NCBI GenBank assembly: GCA_007713455.1
Contig: VMRT01000026.1
Coordinates: forward strand, 1 to 37,363
Length of the DNA stretch: 37,363 nucleotides
Source of the DNA: Pseudomonas sp.
GTDB taxonomy: Bacteria; Pseudomonadota; Gammaproteobacteria; Pseudomonadales; Pseudomonadaceae
Direction: 5' to 3'
A program made the translations under genes and the position numbers. Positions 1 through 8,169 of this stretch are shown here, in pieces. How positions within the stretch are numbered: position 1 is the first letter of the stretch; every line of letters starts with the position of its first letter. A model generated the notes under the pieces. That model ran no database searches, was not told the origin of the DNA, and was given only the letters and a program-made list of their open reading frames with translations.

Positions 1-1
1 C

Positions 2-250
2 TTCGCCGCCATGGGCATTCCCGGGCTGAGCCTGATGACCCGCTACGTCTCCGGTGACAACGTCGACCGTGGCGCCGGCGCCAGCGAAGGCAAGACCTGG
101 GAGCGCAACACCGACATCGCCTACGTCATCCAGAGCGGCCCGCTGAAGAACCTCGGCTTCAAGCTGCGCAATGCCACCACGCGCAGCAACTTCCAGAGCG
201 ATCTGGACGAGAACCGCTTTATCGTCAGCTACAGCCTGCCGTTGTGGTAA
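2..250 (+). CDS. OprD-family outer-membrane porin, C-terminal fragment
   Basis: The window opens inside this gene, so only about the last 82 codons are present, read in the frame of base 2 and ending with TAA. The residues fit the last strands of an OprD-type barrel: a segment like GIPGLSLMTRYVSGDNVD, then alternating polar and hydrophobic strands, and a final strand ending in an aromatic residue (SLPLW), as expected for recognition by the BAM machinery. OprD-family proteins are substrate-specific channels for small carboxylates and amino acids in pseudomonads. It lies on the same strand as the ABC importer that follows, which may suggest a shared substrate, but a strong terminator separates them, so they are separate transcription units. 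The substrate cannot be read from this fragment. Confidence 0.85.
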   Translation, partial: FAAMGIPGLSLMTRYVSGDNVDRGAGASEGKTWERNTDIAYVIQSGPLKNLGFKLRNATTRSNFQSDLDENRFIVSYSLPLW

Positions 251-286
251 CCGCGAAACCGCTGTGAACCTCCTCGTTGGAAATTT

Positions 287-311
287 CCGGGCCGCATAGG
301 CCCGGCTTTTT
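287..311 (+). terminator. Rho-independent terminator after the porin gene
   Basis: A perfect 7-bp GC stem (CCGGGCC, 287-293; GGCCCGG, 299-305) closes a 5-base loop and is followed by C and a run of five T. It lies 36 bases after the porin stop codon and should end its transcript. Confidence 0.85.
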
Positions 312-549
312 CTGCGTCGGCCGGGCCTTCTCTCGGCGCTCGCGGTTTGCATCGCCGATGCAAACCAACTACCTCAATGGTGCGGCAAATACTGGCCTTT
401 TGCCTGTGATTTGCCCGCTTTACCGCTCAATCAGCCGTTTGAAAAAGCTACTTGCCGTATACGGAAACTGATTGTTATCGTTTACGTAAAGGTCATGCAG
501 CGACCTGCGCCATAACCAACAACAACAAATCAAGGTTAGAGGGCACCCA
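312..549 (+). promoter_or_regulatory. Leader of the ABC importer operon with two short palindromes
   Basis: No convincing gene lies between the porin terminator and the first importer gene. The stretch is richer in A and T than its surroundings and holds two perfect 10-base palindromes, CCGTATACGG at 455-464 and TTTACGTAAA at 481-490. The second sits in a longer partial dyad (TTATCGTTTACGTAAA, 475-490). They lie 60 to 95 bases before the first start codon, where an operator would be expected. I could not fix a clear -35/-10 pair. Calling this a control region is inference from position and symmetry. Confidence 0.45.
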
Positions 550-1326
550 ATGGAACCAGAGTTCGTGCTGGAAACGCGCGGCCTGACCAAGGAATTCCGC
601 GGCTTCACCGCGGTGGATTCCGTCGATCTGAAGGTCCGTCAGGGTCACATCCATGCGCTTATCGGCCCCAATGGCGCCGGCAAGACCACCGTATTCAATC
701 TGCTCACCAAATTCCTCACGCCCACTCGCGGCGAGATCCTCTATCGCGGCAAGAACATCACCTCGATGAAGGCCAACGAGATCGCCCGGCTCGGGCTGGT
801 GCGCTCGTTCCAGATTTCGGCGGTGTTCGGCCACATGAGCGTGCTGGAGAACGTGCGTGTCGCGCTGCAGCAGAAGATGGGCAATTCCTTTCACTTCTGG
901 AAATCCGAACGCAGCCTGCGCGAGCTGGACGACAAGGTGATGCAGCTGCTTGCCGAGGTCGACCTGCAGTCTTTCGCCCAGACCCTCGCCGTCGAGCTGC
1001 CCTACGGCCGCAAGCGCGCGCTGGAGCTGGCCACCACCCTGGCGCTAGACCCCTTCGTGCTGCTGCTCGACGAACCGACCCAGGGCATGGGCAGCGAGGA
1101 CGTCGACATGGTCGTCGAGCTGGTGCGCAAGGCGGCCGCCAACCGCACGGTGCTGATGGTCGAGCACAACCTCAGCGTGGTCAGCCGGCTGTGCGATCGC
1201 ATCACCGTGCTGGCGCGTGGCTCGGTTCTCGCCGAAGGCGACTACGAAAGCGTTTCGGCCAACCCGCAGGTGCGCGAAGCCTATCTCGGCAGCGAAGCCG
1301 CAGCACTCGAGGAGGCGCACGCATGA
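550..1326 (+). CDS. HAAT-family ABC transporter ATP-binding protein (LivG-like)
   Basis: This cytoplasmic ATPase of 258 residues powers import by the two permeases encoded downstream. The Walker A motif GPNGAGKT lies at 39-46. The signature takes the LivG-type form LPYGR (150-154) instead of LSGGQ. Walker B VLLLDEP is at about 170-176, followed by TQGM, and the switch histidine is H206 in VEHN. All catalytic parts are intact and the length is usual for LivG. The ATG follows AGGTTAGAGGG. Its stop overlaps the start of the next ATPase in an ATGA, so the two are translationally coupled. It is the first gene of a five-gene import operon. The substrate is not evident: the family handles branched-chain amino acids, urea, short amides and aromatic or aliphatic acids. 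Confidence 0.9.
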   Translation: MEPEFVLETRGLTKEFRGFTAVDSVDLKVRQGHIHALIGPNGAGKTTVFNLLTKFLTPTRGEILYRGKNITSMKANEIARLGLVRSFQISAVFGHMSVLENVRVALQQKMGNSFHFWKSERSLRELDDKVMQLLAEVDLQSFAQTLAVELPYGRKRALELATTLALDPFVLLLDEPTQGMGSEDVDMVVELVRKAAANRTVLMVEHNLSVVSRLCDRITVLARGSVLAEGDYESVSANPQVREAYLGSEAAALEEAHA

Positions 1327-2039
1327 ATCCACCCATGGATCGCGATCAGCTGCGCGTCAGTGATCTGCATGCCTTCTACGGCGAGTCGCACATTCTGCAT
1401 GGTGTCGATCTGGTGGTTGGCCGCGGCGAGCTGGTGACCCTGCTCGGACGCAACGGCGCCGGGCGCTCCACTACACTGCGGGCGATCATGAACATGGTCG
1501 GGCGCCGCACCGGCTCCATCGTGGTCAACGGCAACGAAACCATCGGCATGCCGGCCCACCAGATTCCGCGGCTTGGCGTCGGCTACTGCCCGGAAGAGCG
1601 CGGCATCTTCGCCAGCCTGAGCGTCGAGGAAAACCTGCTGCTGCCGCCCACGGTGCGCAGTGGCGGGATGAGCCTGGACGAGCTCTACGAGATGTTTCCC
1701 AACCTCTACGAACGCCGTTTCAGCCAGGGCACCCGGCTCTCCGGTGGCGAGCAGCAGATGCTGGCCATGGCGCGCATCCTGCGCACCGGCGCCAACCTGC
1801 TGCTGCTCGACGAGATCACCGAAGGCCTGGCGCCGGTCATCGTGCAGAAGCTCGGCGAGGTGCTGATCAAGCTCAAGCAGCGCGGGCTGACCATCGTCCT
1901 GGTGGAGCAGAACTTCCGCTTCGCCGCGCCATTGGCCGACCGCCATTACGTCATGGAACACGGCCGTATCATCGAGGAGATCGAGGCGGCCGACCTGGAT
2001 TCGAAGAAGGATTTCCTCAATTCCTGTCTCGGGGTGTAA
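1323..2039 (+). CDS. HAAT-family ABC transporter ATP-binding protein (LivF-like), Walker A Lys replaced by Arg
   Basis: This second ATPase of the importer has 238 residues. The start at 1323 was chosen because it overlaps the preceding stop (ATGA) and gives the usual LivF N-terminus; an open frame runs further upstream but only through the previous gene. Signature LSGGE lies at 139-143, Walker B LLLLDE at 159-164, and the switch position is Gln (VEQN), which is normal for LivF. The P-loop reads GRNGAGRS at 42-49, so the nearly universal Walker A lysine is Arg48. Everything else is intact, so this is not an obvious pseudogene. It probably pairs with the canonical LivG-like subunit, giving an ATPase dimer with unequal sites (inference). 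Confidence 0.9.
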   Translation: MNPPMDRDQLRVSDLHAFYGESHILHGVDLVVGRGELVTLLGRNGAGRSTTLRAIMNMVGRRTGSIVVNGNETIGMPAHQIPRLGVGYCPEERGIFASLSVEENLLLPPTVRSGGMSLDELYEMFPNLYERRFSQGTRLSGGEQQMLAMARILRTGANLLLLDEITEGLAPVIVQKLGEVLIKLKQRGLTIVLVEQNFRFAAPLADRHYVMEHGRIIEEIEAADLDSKKDFLNSCLGV

Positions 2040-2123
2040 GCCCTGGACGACTCAGGAAGCAGCAACCGGCCGCAGTGGATGCCGGCCCGAACCACAACAA
2101 AAACAATCGAGAGTGGTGAATAC

Positions 2124-3350
2124 ATGAGCTTTTTCCGCAAGAGTGCGAGCGCCATCCTGGCTTCAACCCTGATCGCCTCGGCCGCCCAGGCCGAGATCAG
2201 CAACGACGAAATCCGGATCGGCTACCTGGCCGACATGTCCGGCACCTATCGCGACCTCTCCGGCCCGGGCGGCCCGGGCGGCCTGGAAGCGCTGAAGATG
2301 GCGGTGGAGGATTTCGGCGGCAAGGTCGACGGCAAGAAGATCGTCGTCTTCCATGCCGACGACCTGAACAAGCCTGACGTCGGCGCCAACACCGTGCGCC
2401 AGTGGATCGACGAGCGCAATGTCGACATGGTGACCGGCATGGTCGCCAGCTCCGTGGTGCTCGCGGCAAGCAAGGTGGTGGAGCAGGGCGGCAAGCTGGC
2501 GCTGATCTCCGGTGCCGCGGCGTCCAGTATCACCAACGAGTTCTGCTCGCCGAACCACATCCACTGGACGTACGACACCTATGCGCTGGCCAACGGCACG
2601 GCCAAGGCAGTGCTCGCCGATGGCGGCAAGAGCTGGTTCATCCTCACCGCCGACTATGCCTTCGGTCATGCCATGGAAACCGACATCACCAAGGTGGTGG
2701 AAGGCGAGGGCGGCAGCGTCGTCGGCAAGGTTCGCCATCCTTTCCCGAGCAATGATTTCTCTTCCTACATGCTGCAGGCGCAGGGTTCCGGTGCCGAGGT
2801 GATCGCCCTGGCCAACGCTGGTGCCGACACGGTCAACTCGCTGAAAACCGCCAGCGAGTTTGGCGTTACCCAGTCCGGGCAGAAGCTTGCCGGCATGGTG
2901 GTGTTCCTCAACGACATCCATGCCATGGGCCTGGATGTGACGCAGGGCCTGATGCTGACCACCGGCTGGTATTGGGACATGAACGATGAAACCCACGCCT
3001 GGGCCAAGCGCTACTACGAGCGCACCAAGCGCATGCCGGGCATGGTGCATGCCGGCATCTATTCGGCCACAACGCATTATCTGAACGCGGTAAAGGCCGC
3101 CGGCACCGACGAAACCGTCGCGGTGCGTGCACAGATGGCCAAGACCCCGGTCAACGACATGTTCGCCAAGGACGGCCGTATCCGTGAGGACGGCCGCATG
3201 GTGCATGACATGTACCTGGTGCAGGTCAAGACACCGGCCGAATCCACCGGCGAGTGGGACCTGTACAAGATCGTCAGCACCATTCCGGGAGAGCAGGCCT
3301 ACCGGCCGATCGCCGAGACCCAGTGCACCAAGCTGGTCGCCAAGGACTGA
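2124..3350 (+). CDS. HAAT-family ABC transporter periplasmic substrate-binding protein
   Basis: This 408-residue protein begins with a Sec signal peptide (MSFFRKSASAILASTLIASAAQA, cut here to its essentials: basic start, hydrophobic core, cleavage near AQA at 23). The mature part starts with EIRIGYLADMSG, the opening of type I periplasmic binding proteins of the Leu/Ile/Val-binding class. An open frame extends to 2079, but 2124 gives the clean signal sequence and has GAGAGTGG before it. It should capture the ligand in the periplasm and deliver it to the LivH/LivM-type permeases. A Gly/Pro-rich stretch (GPGGPGG, about 44-50) near the ligand-binding end resembles binding proteins that rhizobia carry in large numbers with unknown ligands, from memory. 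The ligand cannot be assigned. Confidence 0.88.
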   Translation: MSFFRKSASAILASTLIASAAQAEISNDEIRIGYLADMSGTYRDLSGPGGPGGLEALKMAVEDFGGKVDGKKIVVFHADDLNKPDVGANTVRQWIDERNVDMVTGMVASSVVLAASKVVEQGGKLALISGAAASSITNEFCSPNHIHWTYDTYALANGTAKAVLADGGKSWFILTADYAFGHAMETDITKVVEGEGGSVVGKVRHPFPSNDFSSYMLQAQGSGAEVIALANAGADTVNSLKTASEFGVTQSGQKLAGMVVFLNDIHAMGLDVTQGLMLTTGWYWDMNDETHAWAKRYYERTKRMPGMVHAGIYSATTHYLNAVKAAGTDETVAVRAQMAKTPVNDMFAKDGRIREDGRMVHDMYLVQVKTPAESTGEWDLYKIVSTIPGEQAYRPIAETQCTKLVAKD

Positions 3351-3419
3351 CCGGCTGATCCGCGCCATCACCCGGTCGGCAACGGCCGGGTGCCACGGAC
3401 TTCCTTTGGGTGGTGAACC

Positions 3420-4307
3420 ATGACTCTCGTATTCGGCGTACCCCTGAGCGTGCTGCTCGGGCAGCTGCTGCTCGGCCTGATCAACGGGGCGTTCTACGCG
3501 CTGCTGAGCCTGGGCCTGGCGATCATCTTCGGCCTGCTGCGCATCATCAACTTCGCCCATGGCGCACAGTACATGCTGGGCGCCTTCGTGGCCTTCCTCG
3601 GGCTGAACTACCTGGGTGTGAGCTACTGGTTCGCGCTGGTGCTGGCGCCGTTGGTGGTGGGTTGCCTGGGCATGGCCATCGAGCGCGGCCTGCTGCGGCG
3701 CATCGCCGGTGAGGATCACCTTTACGGGTTGCTGCTGACCTTCGGCCTGGCGCTGATCGTCGAGGGCAGCTTCGTCAAGCTGTTCGGCGTATCCGGCTCG
3801 TCCTATCCGATGCCGGAGTTGCTGCGTGGCGGCTTCAATCTCGGCTTCATGTTCCTGCCGACCTACCGCGCCTGGGTGATCGTCGCCGCGTTGGTGGTGT
3901 GCTTGGCGACCTGGTACGTGATCGAACGCACGCGGCTGGGTTCCTATCTGCGCGCCGGCACCGAGAACCCCAAGCTGATGCAGGGCTTCGGCATCAACGT
4001 GCCGCTGCTCGTGACCCTGACCTATGGCTACGGCGTGGCCTTGGCGGCCTTCGCCGGCGTGCTGGCGGCACCGATCTACGCGGTGACCCCGGGCATGGGT
4101 TCGAACCTGCTGATCGTGGTGTTCGCCGTGGTGGTGATCGGCGGCATGGGCTCGATCCTCGGCGCCATCATCACCGGTATCGCCATGGGCCTGATCGAGG
4201 GGCTGACCAAGGTGTTCTATCCGGAAGCGGCCAATACCGTGGTGTTCCTGGTCATGGTGGCGGTGCTGCTCATTCGTCCTGCGGGACTCTTTGGTAAGGA
4301 GGCATGA
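3420..4307 (+). CDS. HAAT-family ABC transporter permease (LivH-like)
   Basis: This is an inner-membrane permease of 295 residues with about eight hydrophobic segments. The opening region contains LINGAFYALLSLGLAIIFGLLRIINFAHG, recognisable in part as LGLAIIFGLLRIINFAHG, the conserved LivH N-terminal block. The family coupling region GGMGSILGAIITG lies near residue 242. It should form the translocation path with the LivM-like subunit. The gene follows the binding-protein gene by 69 bases and ends in an ATGA overlap with the next permease gene, where GGTAAGGAGG is a strong ribosome-binding site for the downstream cistron. Confidence 0.9.
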   Translation: MTLVFGVPLSVLLGQLLLGLINGAFYALLSLGLAIIFGLLRIINFAHGAQYMLGAFVAFLGLNYLGVSYWFALVLAPLVVGCLGMAIERGLLRRIAGEDHLYGLLLTFGLALIVEGSFVKLFGVSGSSYPMPELLRGGFNLGFMFLPTYRAWVIVAALVVCLATWYVIERTRLGSYLRAGTENPKLMQGFGINVPLLVTLTYGYGVALAAFAGVLAAPIYAVTPGMGSNLLIVVFAVVVIGGMGSILGAIITGIAMGLIEGLTKVFYPEAANTVVFLVMVAVLLIRPAGLFGKEA

Positions 4308-5317
4308 GCATGACGAATCCGGCAAACGTGCAGGCCGCAGCGGTGCGGCAGGCCAGCGTGGTTCGCGAGCGCAGGCACGCGGCCGCGCGGCGGCAGAAGA
4401 TTTTCTATGCGGTGTTGCTGGTGATCGCGCTGCTGGCGCCGCTGGCGGTGTATCCGGTGTTCCTGATGAAGCTGCTGTGCTTCGCCCTGTTCGCCTGCGC
4501 CTTCAACCTGCTGCTGGGCTACGCGGGGCTGCTGTCCTTCGGCCATGCGGCGTTCTTCGCCACCGGCGGCTACATCACCGGCTACATGCTGAGCAGCTAC
4601 AGCGGGCTCAGTACCGAACTGGGTATCCTCGCCGGCACGCTGGCCTCGACGGTGCTCGGTGCGCTGTTCGGCATGCTGGCGATCCGCAGGCAGGGCATCT
4701 ATTTCGCGATGATCACCCTGGCGCTGGCGCAGTTGGTGTTCTTCGTCTTCGTTCAGGCGCCGTTTACCGGGGGCGAGAACGGGTTGCAGGGCGTGCCGCG
4801 TGGGCATCTGTTCGGCCTCGTCGACATGAAGAACAACATGGCCATGTACTACTTCGTGCTGGCGGTGTTCGTCATTGGCTTCGCCGTCATCCAGCGCACC
4901 ATCCACTCACCGTACGGGCAGGTGCTCAAGGCCATCCGCGAGAACGAGCCGCGTGCGGTGTCGCTCGGCTACAACGTCGATCGGCACAAGCTGCTGGCGT
5001 TCGTGATTTCCGCGGCGCTTGCCGGCCTGGCCGGCGCGACCAAGACCGTGGTGTTCCAGCTGGCCTCGCTGACCGATGCGCACTGGCACATGTCCGGCGA
5101 AGTCATCCTGATGACCCTGCTCGGCGGCGTCGGGACCATCCTCGGCCCGCTGGTCGGCGCCACGGTGGTGGTGACGCTGCAGAGCTCGCTCTCCAACGGG
5201 CCGCTGGGCGAGTGGGTGCACGTCATTCTCGGGGTGATCTTCGTGCTGTGCGTGCTGCTGTTCCGCTCCGGCATCGTCGGCTGGCTGGAACGGCTGGTGA
5301 AGCGCAACTTCAAGTAG
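4304..5317 (+). CDS. HAAT-family ABC transporter permease (LivM-like)
   Basis: This second permease has 337 residues. A basic, Ala-rich cytoplasmic N-terminus of about 38 residues (many Arg) precedes the first membrane segment. The family block LLLGYAGLLSFGHAAFFATGGY follows (LSFGHAAFFA is diagnostic), and the EAA-like region MTLLGGVGTILGPLVGA is near residue 275. Its start overlaps the stop of the LivH-like gene. With the four genes before it, it completes an importer in the order ATPase, ATPase, binding protein, LivH, LivM. This order differs from livKHMGF, in which the binding-protein gene comes first. Confidence 0.9.
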   Translation: MSMTNPANVQAAAVRQASVVRERRHAAARRQKIFYAVLLVIALLAPLAVYPVFLMKLLCFALFACAFNLLLGYAGLLSFGHAAFFATGGYITGYMLSSYSGLSTELGILAGTLASTVLGALFGMLAIRRQGIYFAMITLALAQLVFFVFVQAPFTGGENGLQGVPRGHLFGLVDMKNNMAMYYFVLAVFVIGFAVIQRTIHSPYGQVLKAIRENEPRAVSLGYNVDRHKLLAFVISAALAGLAGATKTVVFQLASLTDAHWHMSGEVILMTLLGGVGTILGPLVGATVVVTLQSSLSNGPLGEWVHVILGVIFVLCVLLFRSGIVGWLERLVKRNFK

Positions 5318-5423
5318 CGACCCGATGCGGGACCGCCCAGATTGCGCCGGACGGTCCCGCCATCGTCGAACCTGCTGCAGGGATACGTGCCTAACGTCCC
5401 AGGCCCCTTCAGAGGACAGAGCC

Positions 5424-5621
5424 ATGCCTGGAATCGAACCTCAAATGCAGCCGCAACCCACCTGGCCCTGGCGAGCCGACGAATCGCCGCTCAACGATCT
5501 GGACGATGCCGAGAGCGACACTGAACTGGACGGCCCGGATGAATTGCCGGAAGAATTGCTGGAACAACTCGAGAAGGTCGCTCCGCCGCCGGATCCGATG
5601 CCCGATCCGGGTCCGCTGTAA
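5424..5621 (+). CDS. Small acidic proline-rich protein, unknown function
   Basis: This short frame encodes 65 residues. The start at 5424 was chosen because AGAGGACAG sits just before it. Thirteen or more Asp/Glu residues crowd the middle (DDAESDTELDGPDELPEELL), and the tail is Pro-rich (PPPDPMPDPGPL). There is no signal peptide, membrane segment or cysteine. It lies 106 bases after the LivM-like gene and directly before a bidirectional terminator, so it may be the last gene of the importer transcript. Codon use looks like that of the neighbours, which supports a real gene. I do not recognise the family. Low-complexity acidic composition alone does not suggest a function. Confidence 0.6.
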   Translation: MPGIEPQMQPQPTWPWRADESPLNDLDDAESDTELDGPDELPEELLEQLEKVAPPPDPMPDPGPL

Positions 5622-5646
5622 AAATCTTCGGCACTCAGCTGAAACG

Positions 5647-5674
5647 AAAAGGCCCCGACGATGCGGGGCCTTTT
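5647..5674. terminator. Bidirectional terminator between importer operon and ychF
   Basis: An 11-bp perfect inverted repeat (AAAAGGCCCCG, 5647-5657; CGGGGCCTTTT, 5664-5674) around a 6-base loop. The A-run and T-run make it a rho-independent terminator in both directions, serving the plus-strand small gene and minus-strand ychF, which converge here. Confidence 0.92.
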
Positions 5675-5688
5675 CAGCGTGAGGACGC

Positions 5689-6789
5689 TCAGACGTTAAA
5701 GCGGAAGTGCATCACGTCGCCGTCCTTGACGATGTACTCCTTGCCTTCCAGGCGCCACTTGCCGGCTTCCTTGGCGCCGGCTTCGCCCTTGTACTGGATG
5801 AAGTCGTCATAGGCGATGACTTCAGCGCGGATGAAGCCTTTCTCGAAATCGGTGTGGATCACCGCGGCCGCCTGCGGAGCGGTCGCACCGATTCTGACGG
5901 TCCAGGCGCGGACTTCCTTCACCCCGGCGGTGAAGTAGGTCTGCAGGTTGAGCAGCTCGTAACCGGCGCGGATCACACGGTTCAGACCTGGTTCTTCCAT
6001 ACCCATGGTTTCGAGGAACATCTGCATCTCTTCCAGATCGTCCAGCTCGGCGATCTCGGCCTCGATCTTGTTGCACACCGGCACGACGATGGCGCCTTCT
6101 TCCTCGGCGATGGCGTTGACCACGTCCAGGAGCGGGTTGTTCTCGAAGCCATCCTCGGCGACGTTGGCGATGTACATCACCGGCTTGGTGGTCAGCAGGT
6201 GGAAGGTCTTGGCCAGGCGCTTTTCCTCGTCACTGAAGCTCTTCAGCAGGCTGCGTGCCGGCTTGCCTTCGGTGAGGTGCGGGATCAGCTTCTCCAGCAG
6301 CCCCTTCTGTGCGACCGCTTCCTTGTCGCCGCCCTTGGCGGTACGGGCGACGCGTTGCAGCTGCTTCTCGCAGCTGTCGAGGTCGGCCATGATCAGTTCG
6401 AGGTCGATGATCTCGATGTCACGCTTGGGGTCTACGCTGTTGGCGACGTGGATGACGTTCTCGTCTTCGAAGCAGCGGACCACATGGGCGATGGCGTCGG
6501 TTTCGCGGATGTTGGCGAGGAATTTGTTGCCCAGGCCTTCGCCCTTCGAAGCGCCCGCGACCAGGCCGGCGATGTCGACGAACTCCATGGTGGTGGGGAT
6601 CACCCGCTCCGGCTTGACGATCGCCGCCAGCGCGTCGAGGCGCGGATCGGGCATCGGCACGATGCCGCTGTTCGGCTCGATGGTGCAGAAGGGAAAGTTC
6701 TCAGCCGCGATGCCGGATTTGGTCAGGGCGTTGAACAGGGTGGACTTGCCGACGTTGGGCAGACCGACGATGCCGCAGTTGAATCCCAT
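5689..6789 (-). CDS. ychF: Redox-regulated ATPase YchF (Obg-like P-loop protein)
   Basis: This 366-residue protein is an Obg-related P-loop NTPase that binds ribosomes and prefers ATP. The P-loop GLPNVGKS is at 9-16 and the switch II motif is DIAGLV. The G4 site reads NVAE instead of NKxD, which is the family hallmark explaining ATP preference. A TGS domain closes the protein ([13 protein letters not shown] onward, ending in VMHFRFNV). Length is standard. GAGG stands before the ATG. It follows pth by 24 bases and ends the prs-rplY-pth-ychF run. The pth-ychF pair is conserved widely in proteobacteria. Confidence 0.97.
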   Translation of the reverse strand: MGFNCGIVGLPNVGKSTLFNALTKSGIAAENFPFCTIEPNSGIVPMPDPRLDALAAIVKPERVIPTTMEFVDIAGLVAGASKGEGLGNKFLANIRETDAIAHVVRCFEDENVIHVANSVDPKRDIEIIDLELIMADLDSCEKQLQRVARTAKGGDKEAVAQKGLLEKLIPHLTEGKPARSLLKSFSDEEKRLAKTFHLLTTKPVMYIANVAEDGFENNPLLDVVNAIAEEEGAIVVPVCNKIEAEIAELDDLEEMQMFLETMGMEEPGLNRVIRAGYELLNLQTYFTAGVKEVRAWTVRIGATAPQAAAVIHTDFEKGFIRAEVIAYDDFIQYKGEAGAKEAGKWRLEGKEYIVKDGDVMHFRFNV

Positions 6790-6813
6790 GGTGATCTTGC
6801 CTCGGAGTTAGGT

Positions 6814-7398
6814 TCAGGCCTTCTGGCTGTGCAGGCGCTGCATCGCGCGGGTCCAGTCGCCGGCCAGGATTTCTGGCACGACATCCAGCGCAAAGTCGAT
6901 GCTGGCGTCGAGCTTTTCGCGCTCGGTCTGCGGTGCGCGGCCCAGTACGTAGCCACTGACCAGGCTGGCGTGGCCAGGATGGCCGATACCCAGGCGCAGG
7001 CGATGAAAGCCGTTCTGATTGCCGAGCTTGGCGATGATGTCACGCAGCCCGTTGTGTCCGCCATGACCGCCACCCTGCTTGAGTTTGGCGACGCCCGGGG
7101 GCATATCGAGCTCATCATGGGCGACCAGGATGGACTCGGGGGGAATTCGGAAAAAGCCGGCCAATGCCGCCACCGCCTGACCGCTGCGGTTCATGTAGGT
7201 AGTGGGGATAAGCAGGCGGATGTCTTCACCCTGATGGCTGAACTTGCCGACCAGGCCAAAGTACTTGCGATCGTTGCTGAGCGAGACGCCTTCACGGGCA
7301 GCCAGACGCTCAACGAAAAGAGCCCCCGCGTTGTGCCGGGTCTGGTCGTATTCAGGGCCTGGGTTTCCCAGGCCGACGATCAGTTTTACGGCAGTCAC
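6814..7398 (-). CDS. pth: Peptidyl-tRNA hydrolase
   Basis: The enzyme releases peptides from peptidyl-tRNA that has dropped off ribosomes, recycling tRNA. The 194 residues show the family opening [10 protein letters not shown] (8-17) with Asn12, the catalytic His22 in TRHNAG, and the HDELDMPPG block carrying the catalytic aspartate. The start codon is GTG at 7398; it gives the expected N-terminus [12 protein letters not shown] and no better ATG exists nearby. It lies 33 bases after rplY and 24 before ychF, so all three are probably co-transcribed. Confidence 0.97.
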   Translation of the reverse strand: MTAVKLIVGLGNPGPEYDQTRHNAGALFVERLAAREGVSLSNDRKYFGLVGKFSHQGEDIRLLIPTTYMNRSGQAVAALAGFFRIPPESILVAHDELDMPPGVAKLKQGGGHGGHNGLRDIIAKLGNQNGFHRLRLGIGHPGHASLVSGYVLGRAPQTEREKLDASIDFALDVVPEILAGDWTRAMQRLHSQKA

Positions 7399-7431
7399 GA
7401 CGGGGGCCTCTTCTTCGACTATGCGAGTGGA

Positions 7432-8049
7432 TTACTCGGCGGCGTCTTCTTCTTTCGGAGCGTCTTCCTTGCTCACGCGCGGAGCGTGAACGTTGGCAAC
7501 CGGCAGGTCGCTGCCGTGGGCTAGGGCGACCAGCTCAACGCCTTTCGGCAGCTTGATGTCGGTCATGTGCAGAACCTGGCCGACTTCGACGTTGGCCATG
7601 TCGACTTCGATGAATTCCGGCAGGTCTTGCGGCATGCAGGAAACTTCGACTTCGTTCAGGTTGTGCAGGATCTCGCCGCCTTGCTTCTTCACACCAACGG
7701 AAGTTTCCTGGTTGATGAAGTGCAGGGGAACGGTAGCGGTCAGCTTGTGGCCGGCGACGACGCGAACGAAGTCGGCGTGCAGAACGAAGCCCTTGGCCGG
7801 ATGACGCTGCAGCGCCTTGATCAGAACGGATTCGTTCTGGCCATCGACGTTCAGGTTCAGAACGTGGCTGAAGGATGCTTCGTTTTCCAGCAGCTTGGCG
7901 AAATCTTTGGCCAGGATGCTGATGGACTGCGGGGCCTTGTCGCCACCGTAGATGACGGCCGGAACCAGGGCGGCGTTACGACGCAGGCGGCGGCTCGCAC
8001 CTTTCCCCAGGTCGGAACGCACTTGGGCATTCAGAGTGAAATCGTTCAT
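7432..8049 (-). CDS. rplY: 50S ribosomal protein L25, long form with C-terminal CTC/TL5 domain
   Basis: The protein binds 5S rRNA in the large subunit. Its 205 residues are about twice the E. coli L25 length: an N-terminal L25 domain ([11 protein letters not shown] near 16-26, VPAVIYGG at about 30-37) and a C-terminal beta domain of the TL5/CTC type, ending in an acidic tail (KEEDAAE). This long form is usual in pseudomonads. It sits between prs and pth, with a terminator hairpin in the prs-rplY spacer, so it probably also has its own promoter. Confidence 0.96.
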   Translation of the reverse strand: MNDFTLNAQVRSDLGKGASRRLRRNAALVPAVIYGGDKAPQSISILAKDFAKLLENEASFSHVLNLNVDGQNESVLIKALQRHPAKGFVLHADFVRVVAGHKLTATVPLHFINQETSVGVKKQGGEILHNLNEVEVSCMPQDLPEFIEVDMANVEVGQVLHMTDIKLPKGVELVALAHGSDLPVANVHAPRVSKEDAPKEEDAAE

Positions 8050-8110
8050 GGTGATTCTCCAGTAGCAACATTACCTGTCGCGCTTGCGACCAGCGCTCGG
8101 GCTGTTGGGC

Positions 8111-8134
8111 AAAAAGCCCCGCACGAGGCGGGGC
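8111..8134 (-). terminator. Rho-independent terminator after prs
   Basis: Read on the minus strand, a 7-bp stem (GCCCCGC, loop CTCGT, GCGGGGC) is followed by five T. It lies 35 bases past the prs stop and 60 before the rplY start, so it should end or reduce prs transcripts ahead of rplY. Confidence 0.85.
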
Positions 8135-8169
8135 ACATTACGTTCAGTGCGATTCGCGAAGCTTTTCGC

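Noticed and set aside
277..471. A 64-codon plus-strand frame in the importer leader
   Set aside because: It begins inside the porin terminator, has no ribosome-binding site and no recognisable sequence.
2163..4325. A 720-codon open frame on the minus strand opposite the binding-protein and LivH-like genes
   Set aside because: High-GC shadow of genes with clear families on the other strand; its translation is rich in His, Gln and Arg with no recognisable domain.
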